Shown in pieces: positions 1-5,865 of a stretch of 6,676 bases of DNA. Under the pieces are notes generated by a model, which had not been told where the DNA came from, searched no databases, and saw only the letters and a list, made by a program, of their open reading frames with translations. Position 1 is the stretch's first letter, and every line of letters begins with the position of its first letter. This DNA is from an uncultured Clostridia bacterium (GTDB lineage: Bacteria > Bacillota > Clostridia > TANB77 > CAG-508), in assembly GCA_949448405.1 (NCBI GenBank), contig CASTFX010000071.1, positions 1-6,676 of the forward strand, given 5' to 3'. Position numbers and translations under genes: made by a program.

Positions 1-501
1 ATAAGAACTTTAAATACATTAAGGAATATGACCAAATACGAAGCAGAAACATTCCAAAAAATTTCAAAATTTAAAATTTCGCTAGATAAAGATAAAGTAG
101 TTATAACTAGTGACCATAAAATATTAGAAAAGTATGATGTTAGATATGAAGAATTACTAAAAATGGAAGATTGTGGACTAATAAATTGTCGAGATTTTAT
201 AGCAATAAAATTAGATGAAAAAGAAGATTTTTATACGGATAAAATATTTATACATACAGAAGGAAAAGCTAGTATGGGAGTGTATACCTTTACTGAAAGT
301 GGAAAGCAATTACTTAATGTATTAGAAGATAATACAAACTATGAGTACACATTGGAAGTATTAAGAAAATTAAAATTAAAAAATCCAACAGTCTTAATCG
401 AAGCTTTTAAAATAAGTTCAATAAATAAGCAAAGGCAAGATGGAAATATTAAAACTATAGAAATAATCTATGATGAAGAAAGAGATTTATTAGAAGAATA
501 A
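1..501 (+). CDS. 3' part of an unrecognised protein, possibly DUF2806-like (5' end outside window)
   Basis: The frame is open from the first base of the window to a TAA at 499-501. An ATG lies at 28, but the only purine-rich stretch before it (AAGG at 21-24) is too close for a good ribosome site, and the upstream codons read IRTLNTLRN straight into it. I therefore take this as the C-terminal about 166 residues of a longer protein. The visible part is charged and soluble, with no membrane segment. A stretch reading YEELLKMEDCGLI, followed later by YTFTESGKQLL, has the look of a winged-helix-like region, and the pattern TKYEAETFQKISKF recalls DUF2806 proteins from memory. That family link is weak, and no catalytic motif is visible. 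No terminator follows; the next gene has its own promoter 20 bases downstream. Confidence 0.6.
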   Translation: MRTLNTLRNMTKYEAETFQKISKFKISLDKDKVVITSDHKILEKYDVRYEELLKMEDCGLINCRDFIAIKLDEKEDFYTDKIFIHTEGKASMGVYTFTESGKQLLNVLEDNTNYEYTLEVLRKLKLKNPTVLIEAFKISSINKQRQDGNIKTIEIIYDEERDLLEE

Positions 502-521
502 AATAGATTATTATTGAAATA

Positions 522-550
522 TTGACAATATATAAATAATGTGATAAAAT
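522..550 (+). promoter_or_regulatory. Sigma-A-type promoter for the serine hydrolase gene
   Basis: A perfect TTGACA (522-527) is separated by 17 bases from TAAAAT (545-550), which is preceded by TG one base upstream (542-543), giving an extended -10. Transcription should start near 556-558. It separates the hydrolase, and probably the following gene, from the upstream partial gene. Confidence 0.75.
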
Positions 551-551
551 A

Positions 552-565
552 CGAACAAAAGTTTT
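552..565 (+). promoter_or_regulatory. LexA (SOS) box-like palindrome over the predicted start site
   Basis: The sequence CGAACAAAAGTTTT matches the Gram-positive LexA box CGAAC-N4-GTTCG at eight of its ten fixed positions; the right half-site ends TT instead of CG. It lies directly after the -10 element, over the likely transcription start, where a repressor would block initiation. The degenerate right half-site and AT-rich background keep the confidence low. Confidence 0.3.
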
Positions 566-590
566 AAAAGATAATAAAAGGTATTAGAAT

Positions 591-1154
591 ATGAAAAATA
601 TAATTTTAATTCATGGATATAATGGAATACCAAAGATTTATGAATGGCTTAAAATAGAATTAACAAAACTAGGATATAATGTAATAGTTCCAGAATTTCC
701 ACCAAGAGAAGGTGTAGTTTATAAATCATGGAAAGCTATATTAGATAGATATAAAGAAAATATAAGTAAAGACAGCATAATAGTTGCTCATTCAATAGGT
801 AATGAATTTATCATAAAATATCTAAATGAAAATAATTTAAAGATAAATTTATACATAAGTTTAGCAGGCTTCTCAAAATATTTTGAAACAGAAGGAAAAG
901 AAAAGTTAAATAGAGCTTGCAAAGAATTTTTAGTAACAGAAAGAGAACTAGAGAATTTTAAAAATAAAAGCAATAAAAGGTATTCTATATACAGTAACAA
1001 TGACCATATAGTGCCATTAGATACATTAGAAGACTATCCAAAAAGTATTAATGCGATACCAATATTTATAGAAAATATTGGACATATGGGAAAGAAAAGT
1101 GGACTAGAAAAAATTCCAAAGGTAATAGAGATAATTGAAAGAGAAACACAATAA
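591..1154 (+). CDS. RBBP9/YdeN-type alpha/beta serine hydrolase
   Basis: This is a 187-residue cytoplasmic alpha/beta hydrolase of the small RBBP9/YdeN type, probably an esterase or peptidase-like serine hydrolase of unknown substrate. The N-terminus IILIHGYNG (residues 4-12) is the first strand with the oxyanion-side HG motif. The nucleophile elbow is AHSIG with Ser68, in place of the usual GHSxG. The acid is probably Asp138 in SNNDHIVP, and the base His165 in GHMG, so the triad is complete and in the usual order. Length is normal for the family. The start is set by AAAAGG at 576-581, nine bases before the ATG. It has its own promoter at 522-550. The 65-base gap to the next gene contains no convincing terminator, so the two may be co-transcribed. 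No signal peptide is visible. Confidence 0.85.
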   Translation: MKNIILIHGYNGIPKIYEWLKIELTKLGYNVIVPEFPPREGVVYKSWKAILDRYKENISKDSIIVAHSIGNEFIIKYLNENNLKINLYISLAGFSKYFETEGKEKLNRACKEFLVTERELENFKNKSNKRYSIYSNNDHIVPLDTLEDYPKSINAIPIFIENIGHMGKKSGLEKIPKVIEIIERETQ

Positions 1155-1165
1155 ATGTAAAGTTT

Positions 1166-1180
1166 ACCAAATGATTTGGT
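1166..1180. repeat. Short inverted repeat between hydrolase and metallohydrolase genes
   Basis: ACCAAA (1166-1171) and TTTGGT (1175-1180) form a perfect six-base stem with a three-base loop. No U-tract follows, so it is not a standard terminator. It may be a weak mRNA hairpin or chance in AT-rich DNA. Confidence 0.3.
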
Positions 1181-1219
1181 TAAGAAGAGTAATCATTAAA
1201 AATAGAGAGGAAATAGATA

Positions 1220-2029
1220 ATGATATTAAAAGTTTTAGAGGACAATAATACATTTATTAACAAATATTATTTAGGAGAACCAGCTGTAAGTTATTATATA
1301 GAAGATGGAGAGGTTAAAATATTATTTGATACAGGATATTCTAATGCTTTCATAAAAAATGCAGAAAGTATGAATGTTAATTTAAAAGGAATAAATAAGA
1401 TAGTTATATCACATGGACATAATGATCATACAGGAGGATTAAAATATTTATTTGAAAATATTAATAATAAAAACATTGAAGTAATTGCACATACAGAGAG
1501 TTTTAATAAAAAGGAATGTGATAATGAGTATATTGGAACATCTATGACAAAAGAAGAATTAGCAAAAGTTTGTAATTTAAAACTTACAAATAATACTTTA
1601 AAAATAAGTGATAATATTACATTTTTAGGTGAAATACCAAAAAATAATGATTTTGAAAAAAGAGAAATTATAGGCAAGTGTGATATGTCAGGAGAAATGA
1701 TAGATGATATAGTTAGAGATGATACAGCTATAGTATATAAAAGCAAAAAAGGACTATTTATAATAACAGGATGCTCACATAGTGGAATATGTAACATAAT
1801 AGAATATGCTAAAAAAGTATGTAATGAAAACAAAGTATATGGAGTAATCGGAGGATTTCATTTATTAGAAGTAAATGAAAGACTAAATGAAACAATTAAA
1901 TATTTTAAAGAAATAAATCCAGAACTATTATATCCTTGTCACTGTATTTCCCTAGAAGCTAAAATAGAAATGGGAAAGGAATTAAAAATAAACGAAGTAG
2001 GAGTTGGCTTAGAAATTAGTATTGATTAG
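1220..2029 (+). CDS. Metallo-beta-lactamase-fold hydrolase (COG1237-like)
   Basis: This 269-residue protein has the metal-binding pattern of the metallo-beta-lactamase fold: HGHNDH at residues 65-70 followed by TGG, His187 in TGCSHSG, and His241 in YPCHC near the C-terminus. The arrangement, with GCSHSG, GGFH (211-214) and PCHC, fits the COG1237 group, often annotated as dihydropteridine or 7,8-dihydropterin-6-yl-methyl-aminobenzene phosphate synthase-like; the true substrate cannot be told from sequence. Many members bind two metal ions, and the His/Asp ligands needed are present. It is predicted cytoplasmic, with no signal peptide. The start follows GAGAGG (1205-1210) at nine-base spacing. 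It lies 65 bases after the serine hydrolase, on the same strand and possibly the same mRNA. It contains one CGGA (1849-1852), but with C as third base of an Ile codon and no frame change. Confidence 0.85.
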   Translation: MILKVLEDNNTFINKYYLGEPAVSYYIEDGEVKILFDTGYSNAFIKNAESMNVNLKGINKIVISHGHNDHTGGLKYLFENINNKNIEVIAHTESFNKKECDNEYIGTSMTKEELAKVCNLKLTNNTLKISDNITFLGEIPKNNDFEKREIIGKCDMSGEMIDDIVRDDTAIVYKSKKGLFIITGCSHSGICNIIEYAKKVCNENKVYGVIGGFHLLEVNERLNETIKYFKEINPELLYPCHCISLEAKIEMGKELKINEVGVGLEISID

Positions 2030-2061
2030 AAATAGTGGATAAAATTAAATCTAACTTTAGT

Positions 2062-2085
2062 ATATATCAAATTAGGTTGATATAT
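2062..2085. repeat. AT-rich inverted repeat upstream of uvrB, with a further half-copy
   Basis: ATATATCAA (2062-2070) and TTGATATAT (2077-2085) are perfect nine-base arms around a six-base spacer. A further TTGATATA begins at 2095. The group sits in the 164-base gap before uvrB. No U-tract follows it directly, so an operator or promoter role is as likely as a hairpin. A weak promoter can be drawn from TTGATA (2095-2100) to TTAAAA (2119-2124). No LexA box is visible here, although uvrB is an SOS gene in many Firmicutes. Confidence 0.35.
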
Positions 2086-2193
2086 TAGAGTATTTTGATA
2101 TAGAAATGTAATAGCTGATTAAAACTTTGTTAATAACAACATAAGCATCCAAAATTAAAAGCATTTTGTATTCAATAGAAAGGAGATTTTCAT

Positions 2194-4155
2194 ATGTTCA
2201 AGATACACTCAGAATACAAGCCAACAGGCGACCAACCAAAAGCAATAGAATATTTATCAAAAGGAATAATGGAAGACAAAAAATTTCAGACATTACTCGG
2301 AGTTACAGGATCACGGAAAAACTTTCACAATGGCAAATATAATAGAAAAAGTGCAAAAACCAGCACTTATTCTAGCACATAATAAGACACTAGCTCGGAC
2401 AACTTTATTCAGAATTTAAAGAGTTTTTTCCAGAAAATGCAGTGGAATATTTTGTAAGCTACTATGACTATTATCAACCAGAAAGTTATGTTGCTTCAAC
2501 AGACACATATATAGAAAAAGACTCATCCATTAATGACGAAATAGACAAGCTAAGACACTCAGCAACAGCAGCTTTATTTGAAAGAAAAGATGTAATTATA
2601 GTTGCATCTGTATCATGTATATATGGTTTGCGGAGACCCTATAGATTATGAAAATATGATAGTATCACTTAGACCACGGAATGACAAAGTCAAGAGAAGA
2701 AATACTAAGAAAACTAATAAATATGCAGTACACAAGAAATGAAATGGACTTTAAAAGAGGAACATTTAGAGCAAAAGGAGATATATTAGAGATATACCCA
2801 TCAGATCAAAATGAAAAAGGAATAAGAGTAGAATTTTGGGGAGATGAGATAGAGAAGATATCTGAAATAAATCCATTAACAGGAAAGCCCATATCATTAA
2901 GACAACATGTAATGATATTTCCAAACTCTCACTATGTAACTGGAGAAGAAAAGATGCAAAAAGCTTTAGTTACAATAGAAGAAGAATTAGAAGAAAGAAT
3001 AAAATATTTTAAACAGAATAATAAGTTAATAGAGGCACAAAGAATAGAAGAGAGAACAAATTTTGATATGGAAATGCTAAAAGAAACAGGTTTCTGCCAA
3101 GGAATAGAGAACTACTCAAGACATATAAGTGGTAGGGAGCCAGGAAGCGCACCATTCACACTTCTAGACTATATACCAAAAGATTTTGTATTATTTATAG
3201 ACGAATCACATGCAACAATTCCACAAGTAAGAGCAATGTATAATGGAGATAGAGCAAGGAAAGAGAGTCTTATAAACTATGGATTTAGATTACCATCAGC
3301 ACTAGATAATAGACCATTAAAATTTGAGGAGTTCGAGAAGAAAATAAATAAATGCATATTTGTATCAGCAACACCAGCAGAATACGAAAATGATAATTCA
3401 AAAGGAAATGTAGTAGAACAAATAATCAGACCAACTGGGCTTTTAGACCCAGAGATAATAGTAAAACCAGTAACAAATCAGGTAGATGACTTGATAGGAG
3501 AGATAAGAAAAAGAACAGAAAAAGGTGAAAGAATTTTAGTTACAACATTAACTAAAAAAATGGCAGAAGATTTAACAGCATATTTAGGTAGCCTAGATAT
3601 TAAAGTAAGATACATGCACTCAGATATAAAAGCGCTAGAAAGAATGGAAATAATAAGAGATTTAAGAATTCGGAAAATTTGATGTACTAGTTCGGAATAA
3701 ATCTTTTAAGAGAAGGATTAGATATTCCAGAAGTATCACTTGTTGCAATACTTGACGCAGACAAGGAAGGATTTTTACGTTCAGAAAGATCTTTAATACA
3801 AACAATAGGACGTGCTGCAAGAAATACAGATGGAAAGGTTATAATGTATGCAGATGAATTAACAGGAAGTATGGAAAAAGCAATATCAGAAACAAATAGA
3901 AGAAGGAAAATACAGCAAGAATATAATAAAGAGAATGGAATAACACCTCAAACGATAAAGAAAAGTGTAAGAGATACAATAAAAGCAACAATAGTTGAAG
4001 ATATACAAAATGAATATGACATAAAAGAGGAAGAGGATATCAAGGAAGTAATTGAAAAATTAACAAATGAAATGATAAATCATGCACAAAATCTCGAATT
4101 TGAAAAAGCAGCAGAACTAAGAGATAAGATAAAAGAACTAGAAAATATAAGATAA
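2194..4155 (+). CDS. uvrB: UvrB, excision-repair helicase subunit, readable only with six +1 shifts at CGGA
   Basis: UvrB accepts damaged DNA from UvrA, opens it and recruits UvrC in nucleotide excision repair. The reading frame breaks six times, each time by one extra C before GGA (C at 2314, 2396, 2631, 2677, 3671, 3693). Skipping those bases gives 651 residues, normal for the family. In the restored protein: the P-loop GVTGSGKT at 36-43; LAHNKTLAGQL near 60-70; the beta-hairpin YYDYYQPESY near 88-98, which clamps the damaged strand; SCIYGLGDP around 140-148; the LRPGM stretch at 158-162; the Walker B-like FIDESH; SATPAEYE; LRIGKFDVLVGINLLREG at 489-506; QTIGRAARN (motif VI); and the C-terminal UVR motif ending NLEFEKAAELRDKIKEL, which binds UvrC. 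The start follows AAAGGAG (2179-2185) at eight-base spacing. Every glycine produced by a shift is conserved or acceptable, so this reads as a working gene and not a pseudogene. Without recoding the product would stop after 62 residues. Confidence 0.93.
2314..2317 (+). other. +1 recoding site CGGA, uvrB site 1 (P-loop glycine)
   Basis: In-frame CGG follows Ser40 (TCA). Skipping C2314 gives Gly41 and then KTFTMANII, restoring the Walker A motif GVTGSGKT. An extra residue here cannot be tolerated, so a single skipped base is the only simple reading. Confidence 0.85.
2396..2399 (+). other. +1 recoding site CGGA, uvrB site 2
   Basis: In-frame CGG follows Ala67 (GCT). Skipping C2396 gives Gly68 in KTLAGQLYSEF, a segment that usually reads KTLAAQL or KTLAGQL in UvrB. 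The phase before it is fixed by site 1 (27 codons earlier). Confidence 0.82.
2631..2634 (+). other. +1 recoding site CGGA, uvrB site 3
   Basis: In-frame CGG follows Leu145 (TTG). Skipping C2631 gives Gly146 in the conserved segment SCIYGLGDP. It is 78 codons after site 2. Confidence 0.85.
2677..2680 (+). other. +1 recoding site CGGA, uvrB site 4
   Basis: In-frame CGG follows Pro160 (CCA). Skipping C2677 gives Gly161 in LRPGM, then an open frame of 331 codons up to site 5. It begins 46 bases after site 3. Confidence 0.85.
3671..3674 (+). other. +1 recoding site CGGA, uvrB site 5
   Basis: In-frame CGG follows Ile491 (ATT). Skipping C3671 gives Gly492 in LRIGKFDVLV, the strand leading into helicase motif V. 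Without the skip a TGA follows within three codons. Confidence 0.85.
3693..3696 (+). other. +1 recoding site CGGA, uvrB site 6
   Basis: In-frame CGG follows Val498 (GTT). Skipping C3693 gives Gly499 in VGINLLREGLDIPEVSL, a hallmark UvrB segment. The frame is then open to the stop at 4153-4155. It lies only 22 bases after site 5. Confidence 0.85.
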
Positions 4156-4157
4156 AT

Positions 4158-4193
4158 AAAAAGTATCCTAGATAATTAACTAGGATACTTTTT
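4158..4193. terminator. Bidirectional terminator between uvrB and the XRE gene
   Basis: A perfect 13-base stem pairs AAAAAGTATCCTA (4158-4170) with its complement at 4181-4193 around a ten-base loop. The arms end in A and T runs, so transcripts from either side end in a U-tract. The minus-strand regulator's stop codon (4180-4182) and last codons lie inside the right arm. Confidence 0.85.
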
Positions 4194-4452
4194 CATCAAA
4201 ATTTTGACTTTTCTCAAAGAACTTTTCCATAGGAACCTTCAACACAATACTTATTTTATAAAGAGTATAAATACTTAAACCTTGAGAAACCTTTTCACTT
4301 TCAAGGTTACCAATAAGAGCGGTTGAAACATCAACAAGTTCTGCTAACTGTTCTTGTGTCATTTTCCCGAATTTTAGATTATAAAACTTTCTAAAATACT
4401 TAATGTTTTTTCCTACGATATCATTCAGTTCATTTTGCTCTAAAAATTCCAT
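4180..4452 (-). CDS. Small XRE/Cro-type helix-turn-helix regulator
   Basis: This roughly 90-residue protein is almost entirely one Cro/CI-type helix-turn-helix domain. The core reads MTQEQLAELVDVSTALIGNLESEKVSQGLSI in two parts: a first helix with TQEQLAE, and a recognition helix around STALIGNLE. It is followed by LYKISIVLKVPMEKFFE, the usual closing helices. It has no sensor domain, so it probably acts as a simple DNA-binding dimer. I place the start at 4452 (MEFLEQ) because GGGGG lies about six bases before that ATG; an upstream in-frame ATG at 4464 would add MGVF but has a poorer ribosome site. The gene is convergent with uvrB and divergent from the GC-richer small gene, so its target may be the intergenic region at 4465-4650. 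A TACAAT-like -10 can be seen on the minus strand at 4497-4492, with no good -35. Confidence 0.82.
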   Translation of the reverse strand: MEFLEQNELNDIVGKNIKYFRKFYNLKFGKMTQEQLAELVDVSTALIGNLESEKVSQGLSIYTLYKISIVLKVPMEKFFEKSQNFDEKVS

Positions 4453-4529
4453 AAAAACCCCCATTAATACTTTATCACAAATTCTATATATATTGTACTA
4501 ATTTGATGAAAAAAATTACATATATTGGA

Positions 4530-4546
4530 AATGATAAAATATCATT
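4530..4546. promoter_or_regulatory. Inverted repeat, candidate operator between divergent genes
   Basis: AATGATA (4530-4536) and TATCATT (4540-4546) are perfect seven-base arms with a three-base spacer. The position is about 20 bases upstream of the promoter of the small GC-richer gene and upstream of the XRE gene on the other strand. The size fits a dimeric helix-turn-helix protein, but nothing in the sequence proves which protein binds it. Confidence 0.35.
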
Positions 4547-4567
4547 AAAACTATGCGAGCTGTTAGT

Positions 4568-4596
4568 TTGCAAAATTAACATAAAAATGGTATAAT
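4568..4596 (+). promoter_or_regulatory. Strong extended -10 promoter for the 88-residue gene
   Basis: TTGCAA (4568-4573), a 17-base spacer and a perfect TATAAT (4591-4596) preceded by TGG make a near-consensus extended promoter. The start should be near 4603, leaving a leader of about 48 bases. The leader contains a small TCCC/GGGA hairpin around 4609-4621. Confidence 0.75.
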
Positions 4597-4650
4597 AATT
4601 TTAGATTTTCCCAAGTAGGGAGAATACTAAAACGCAAAGGGGACATATAG

Positions 4651-4917
4651 ATGGAAGCTTGGCAAAGAGAGTGTTCAATTGTCGATGCCAGAATTGATTG
4701 CAAGTTGGTTAGGCTGAAGGAAAATGGAGGACAAGGTTCATTCACTGCTTTGGTTAAAACCGACTCGCCTATTGGCCTGCGAGACTTGTTCAAAATCAAC
4801 ACTTGGAATGAGCTCATAGGCGAAGAGGTCACGATAGACCTTATGCTGAAGAGGCTCTATCCAAAGGGCAGCTGTGGCAGAAAAGACTTTGTCCGTTGCA
4901 ATTTCCAAATCTTTTGA
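4651..4917 (+). CDS. 88-residue protein of unknown function in a GC-richer cassette
   Basis: I do not recognise this protein. It is complete: AAAGGGGA at about 4636-4643 lies seven bases before the ATG, and a TGA closes it just before a strong terminator. It begins MEAWQRECSI and has four cysteines (8, 17, 75, 83), two near each end, which might form a metal site or disulfides. The middle alternates hydrophobic and charged residues (CKLVRL, SFTALVKT, EEVTIDLML), suggesting beta strands. There is no signal peptide or membrane segment. Base use differs sharply from its neighbours: 82 of the 180 bases at 4681-4860 are G or C (46%), against about 25% in a sample block of the metallohydrolase gene. 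Codons such as GCC, CTG, GTC and CGA appear that neighbours rarely use. This suggests recent transfer. It stands alone with its own promoter and terminator. Confidence 0.65.
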   Translation: MEAWQRECSIVDARIDCKLVRLKENGGQGSFTALVKTDSPIGLRDLFKINTWNELIGEEVTIDLMLKRLYPKGSCGRKDFVRCNFQIF

Positions 4918-4926
4918 GAAGACCCC

Positions 4927-4966
4927 ACCGCCCCCACTCGATTGTCGAGAGGGGGCGGTATATTTT
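4927..4966 (+). terminator. Strong GC-rich intrinsic terminator
   Basis: ACCGCCCCC (4927-4935) pairs with GGGGGCGGT (4951-4959). Inside them, after one A-A mismatch, CTCGA (4937-4941) pairs with TCGAG (4945-4949) around a TTG loop. ATATTTTT follows. The stem is far more GC-rich than anything else in the window and belongs with the 88-residue gene. Confidence 0.92.
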
Positions 4967-4990
4967 TATAATTAATTTAACTTTAAAACA

Positions 4991-5018
4991 TTGATAAATG
5001 AAAAAAATATGATATAAT
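4991..5018 (+). promoter_or_regulatory. Promoter of the M50 protease-tsaD operon
   Basis: TTGATA (4991-4996) and TATAAT (5013-5018), preceded by TGA as an extended -10, are 16 bases apart. Transcription should begin near 5025. The leader is about 85 bases long; TAGGG (5033-5037) and CCCTA (5075-5079) could pair, but I recognise no riboswitch in it. Confidence 0.72.
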
Positions 5019-5109
5019 GATAAAAGTATAAATAGGGCAATCTATCAAAAGTGAGTTATAACGATATTTATTAACCCTAAGTACAACTAAAAATAAAGGA
5101 GAAGTGCTT

Positions 5110-5835
5110 ATGTTTTATACAGATAAAAGATTTTTATACTTAATGCTAATAGTAGTGGCATTAGTAAGTCTTATGGGTATGAACCAACTAGAATGGTTAG
5201 CACTAATATTAACAATACCAGGAGTACTAATTGCAATAACATTCCATGAATTTGCACATGCATTTGCAGCAACAAAACTTGGAGATGATACACCAATATC
5301 ACAAGGAAGATTAAATTTAAATCCATTTAGCCACATAGATCCAATAGGATTTATGCTACTTTTATTCGTAGGTTTTGGATGGGGAAAACCAGTTGCAATA
5401 AACCCAAGAAACTTTAATAGAAAATATTCACAAACAGCAGGAGAAGCAATAGTTGCAGCAGCAGGACCAATAATGAATTTTGTACTTGCAATTGTTCTTA
5501 CTCTAATATATTGTGCACTATACAAATTTGCATATAGTTTTATTTCATCAGAAATAGGTGGAACAATATTTGCTATGATACAATATACAATTGTCATGAA
5601 TTTAGGACTTGGAATATTTAATTTAATTCCACTTCCACCACTTGATGGCTCAAAAATACTTGTAAACTTTTTGTCATACAATGGCAAGCAGTGGCTTTAT
5701 GAGCACGAGCAAATATTTTATATAATATTTTTAGTGATATGGATAACAGGATTTGCAGGACATATAATTTCACCAATTTTAAACTTTATGTATGGTGGAT
5801 TAATACATATAGGATTAATGTTATTTGGGTTATAA
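5110..5835 (+). CDS. Site-2 protease-like membrane metallopeptidase (family M50)
   Basis: This 241-residue integral membrane protein belongs to the short M50/site-2 protease group. The zinc-binding HEFAH is at residues 46-50 within a membrane segment (about 30-52). The second signature, NLIPLPPLDGSK, spans 171-182 and supplies Asp179 as the third ligand. Between them are NPFSHIDPIG (70-80) and AAAGPIMNF (116-124), both typical of the family. Roughly five hydrophobic segments are visible, including one at the N-terminus (8-24) and two near the C-terminus. Substrates are unknown; related enzymes cleave membrane-anchored regulators. I set the start at ATG 5110, since AAAGGAG (5095-5101) is eight bases upstream; a GTG two codons earlier lies too close to it. 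It is the first gene of a likely operon with tsaD, 30 bases downstream. Its many GGA codons carry no extra C. Confidence 0.88.
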   Translation: MFYTDKRFLYLMLIVVALVSLMGMNQLEWLALILTIPGVLIAITFHEFAHAFAATKLGDDTPISQGRLNLNPFSHIDPIGFMLLLFVGFGWGKPVAINPRNFNRKYSQTAGEAIVAAAGPIMNFVLAIVLTLIYCALYKFAYSFISSEIGGTIFAMIQYTIVMNLGLGIFNLIPLPPLDGSKILVNFLSYNGKQWLYEHEQIFYIIFLVIWITGFAGHIISPILNFMYGGLIHIGLMLFGL

Positions 5836-5865
5836 GTAGTATTGGATAAAAGGAAAGGGATATAG

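Noticed and set aside
1849..2301. CGGA at 1849 and 2298 as further shift sites
   Set aside because: There the C is the third base of ATC or CTC and GGA is already in frame; homology continues without a shift, so they serve as internal controls.
2681..3682. Split genes: separate short UvrB fragments with their own starts (2442, 2681, 3844)
   Set aside because: These ATGs are internal methionines of one UvrB chain, lack ribosome sites, and the sequence joins without gap or overlap once the C bases are skipped.
2194..4155. uvrB as a decayed pseudogene broken by frameshifts
   Set aside because: All six breaks are the same single extra C before GGA, no motif is lost, no stop or deletion is present in the corrected frame, and net length is normal. 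The same signature recurs in tsaD.
5025..5109. Riboswitch in the leader of the M50 gene (AGGGCAA resembles part of a c-di-GMP-I motif)
   Set aside because: The rest of that riboswitch is missing, the leader is short, and only a five-base pairing could be drawn.
5115..5687. 190-residue minus-strand open frame opposite the M50 gene
   Set aside because: It is a shadow of the strongly conserved M50 gene, with no ribosome site and no recognisable motif. The same applies to minus-strand frames at 788-1000, 1426-1833, 4563-4832 and 5718-5954.
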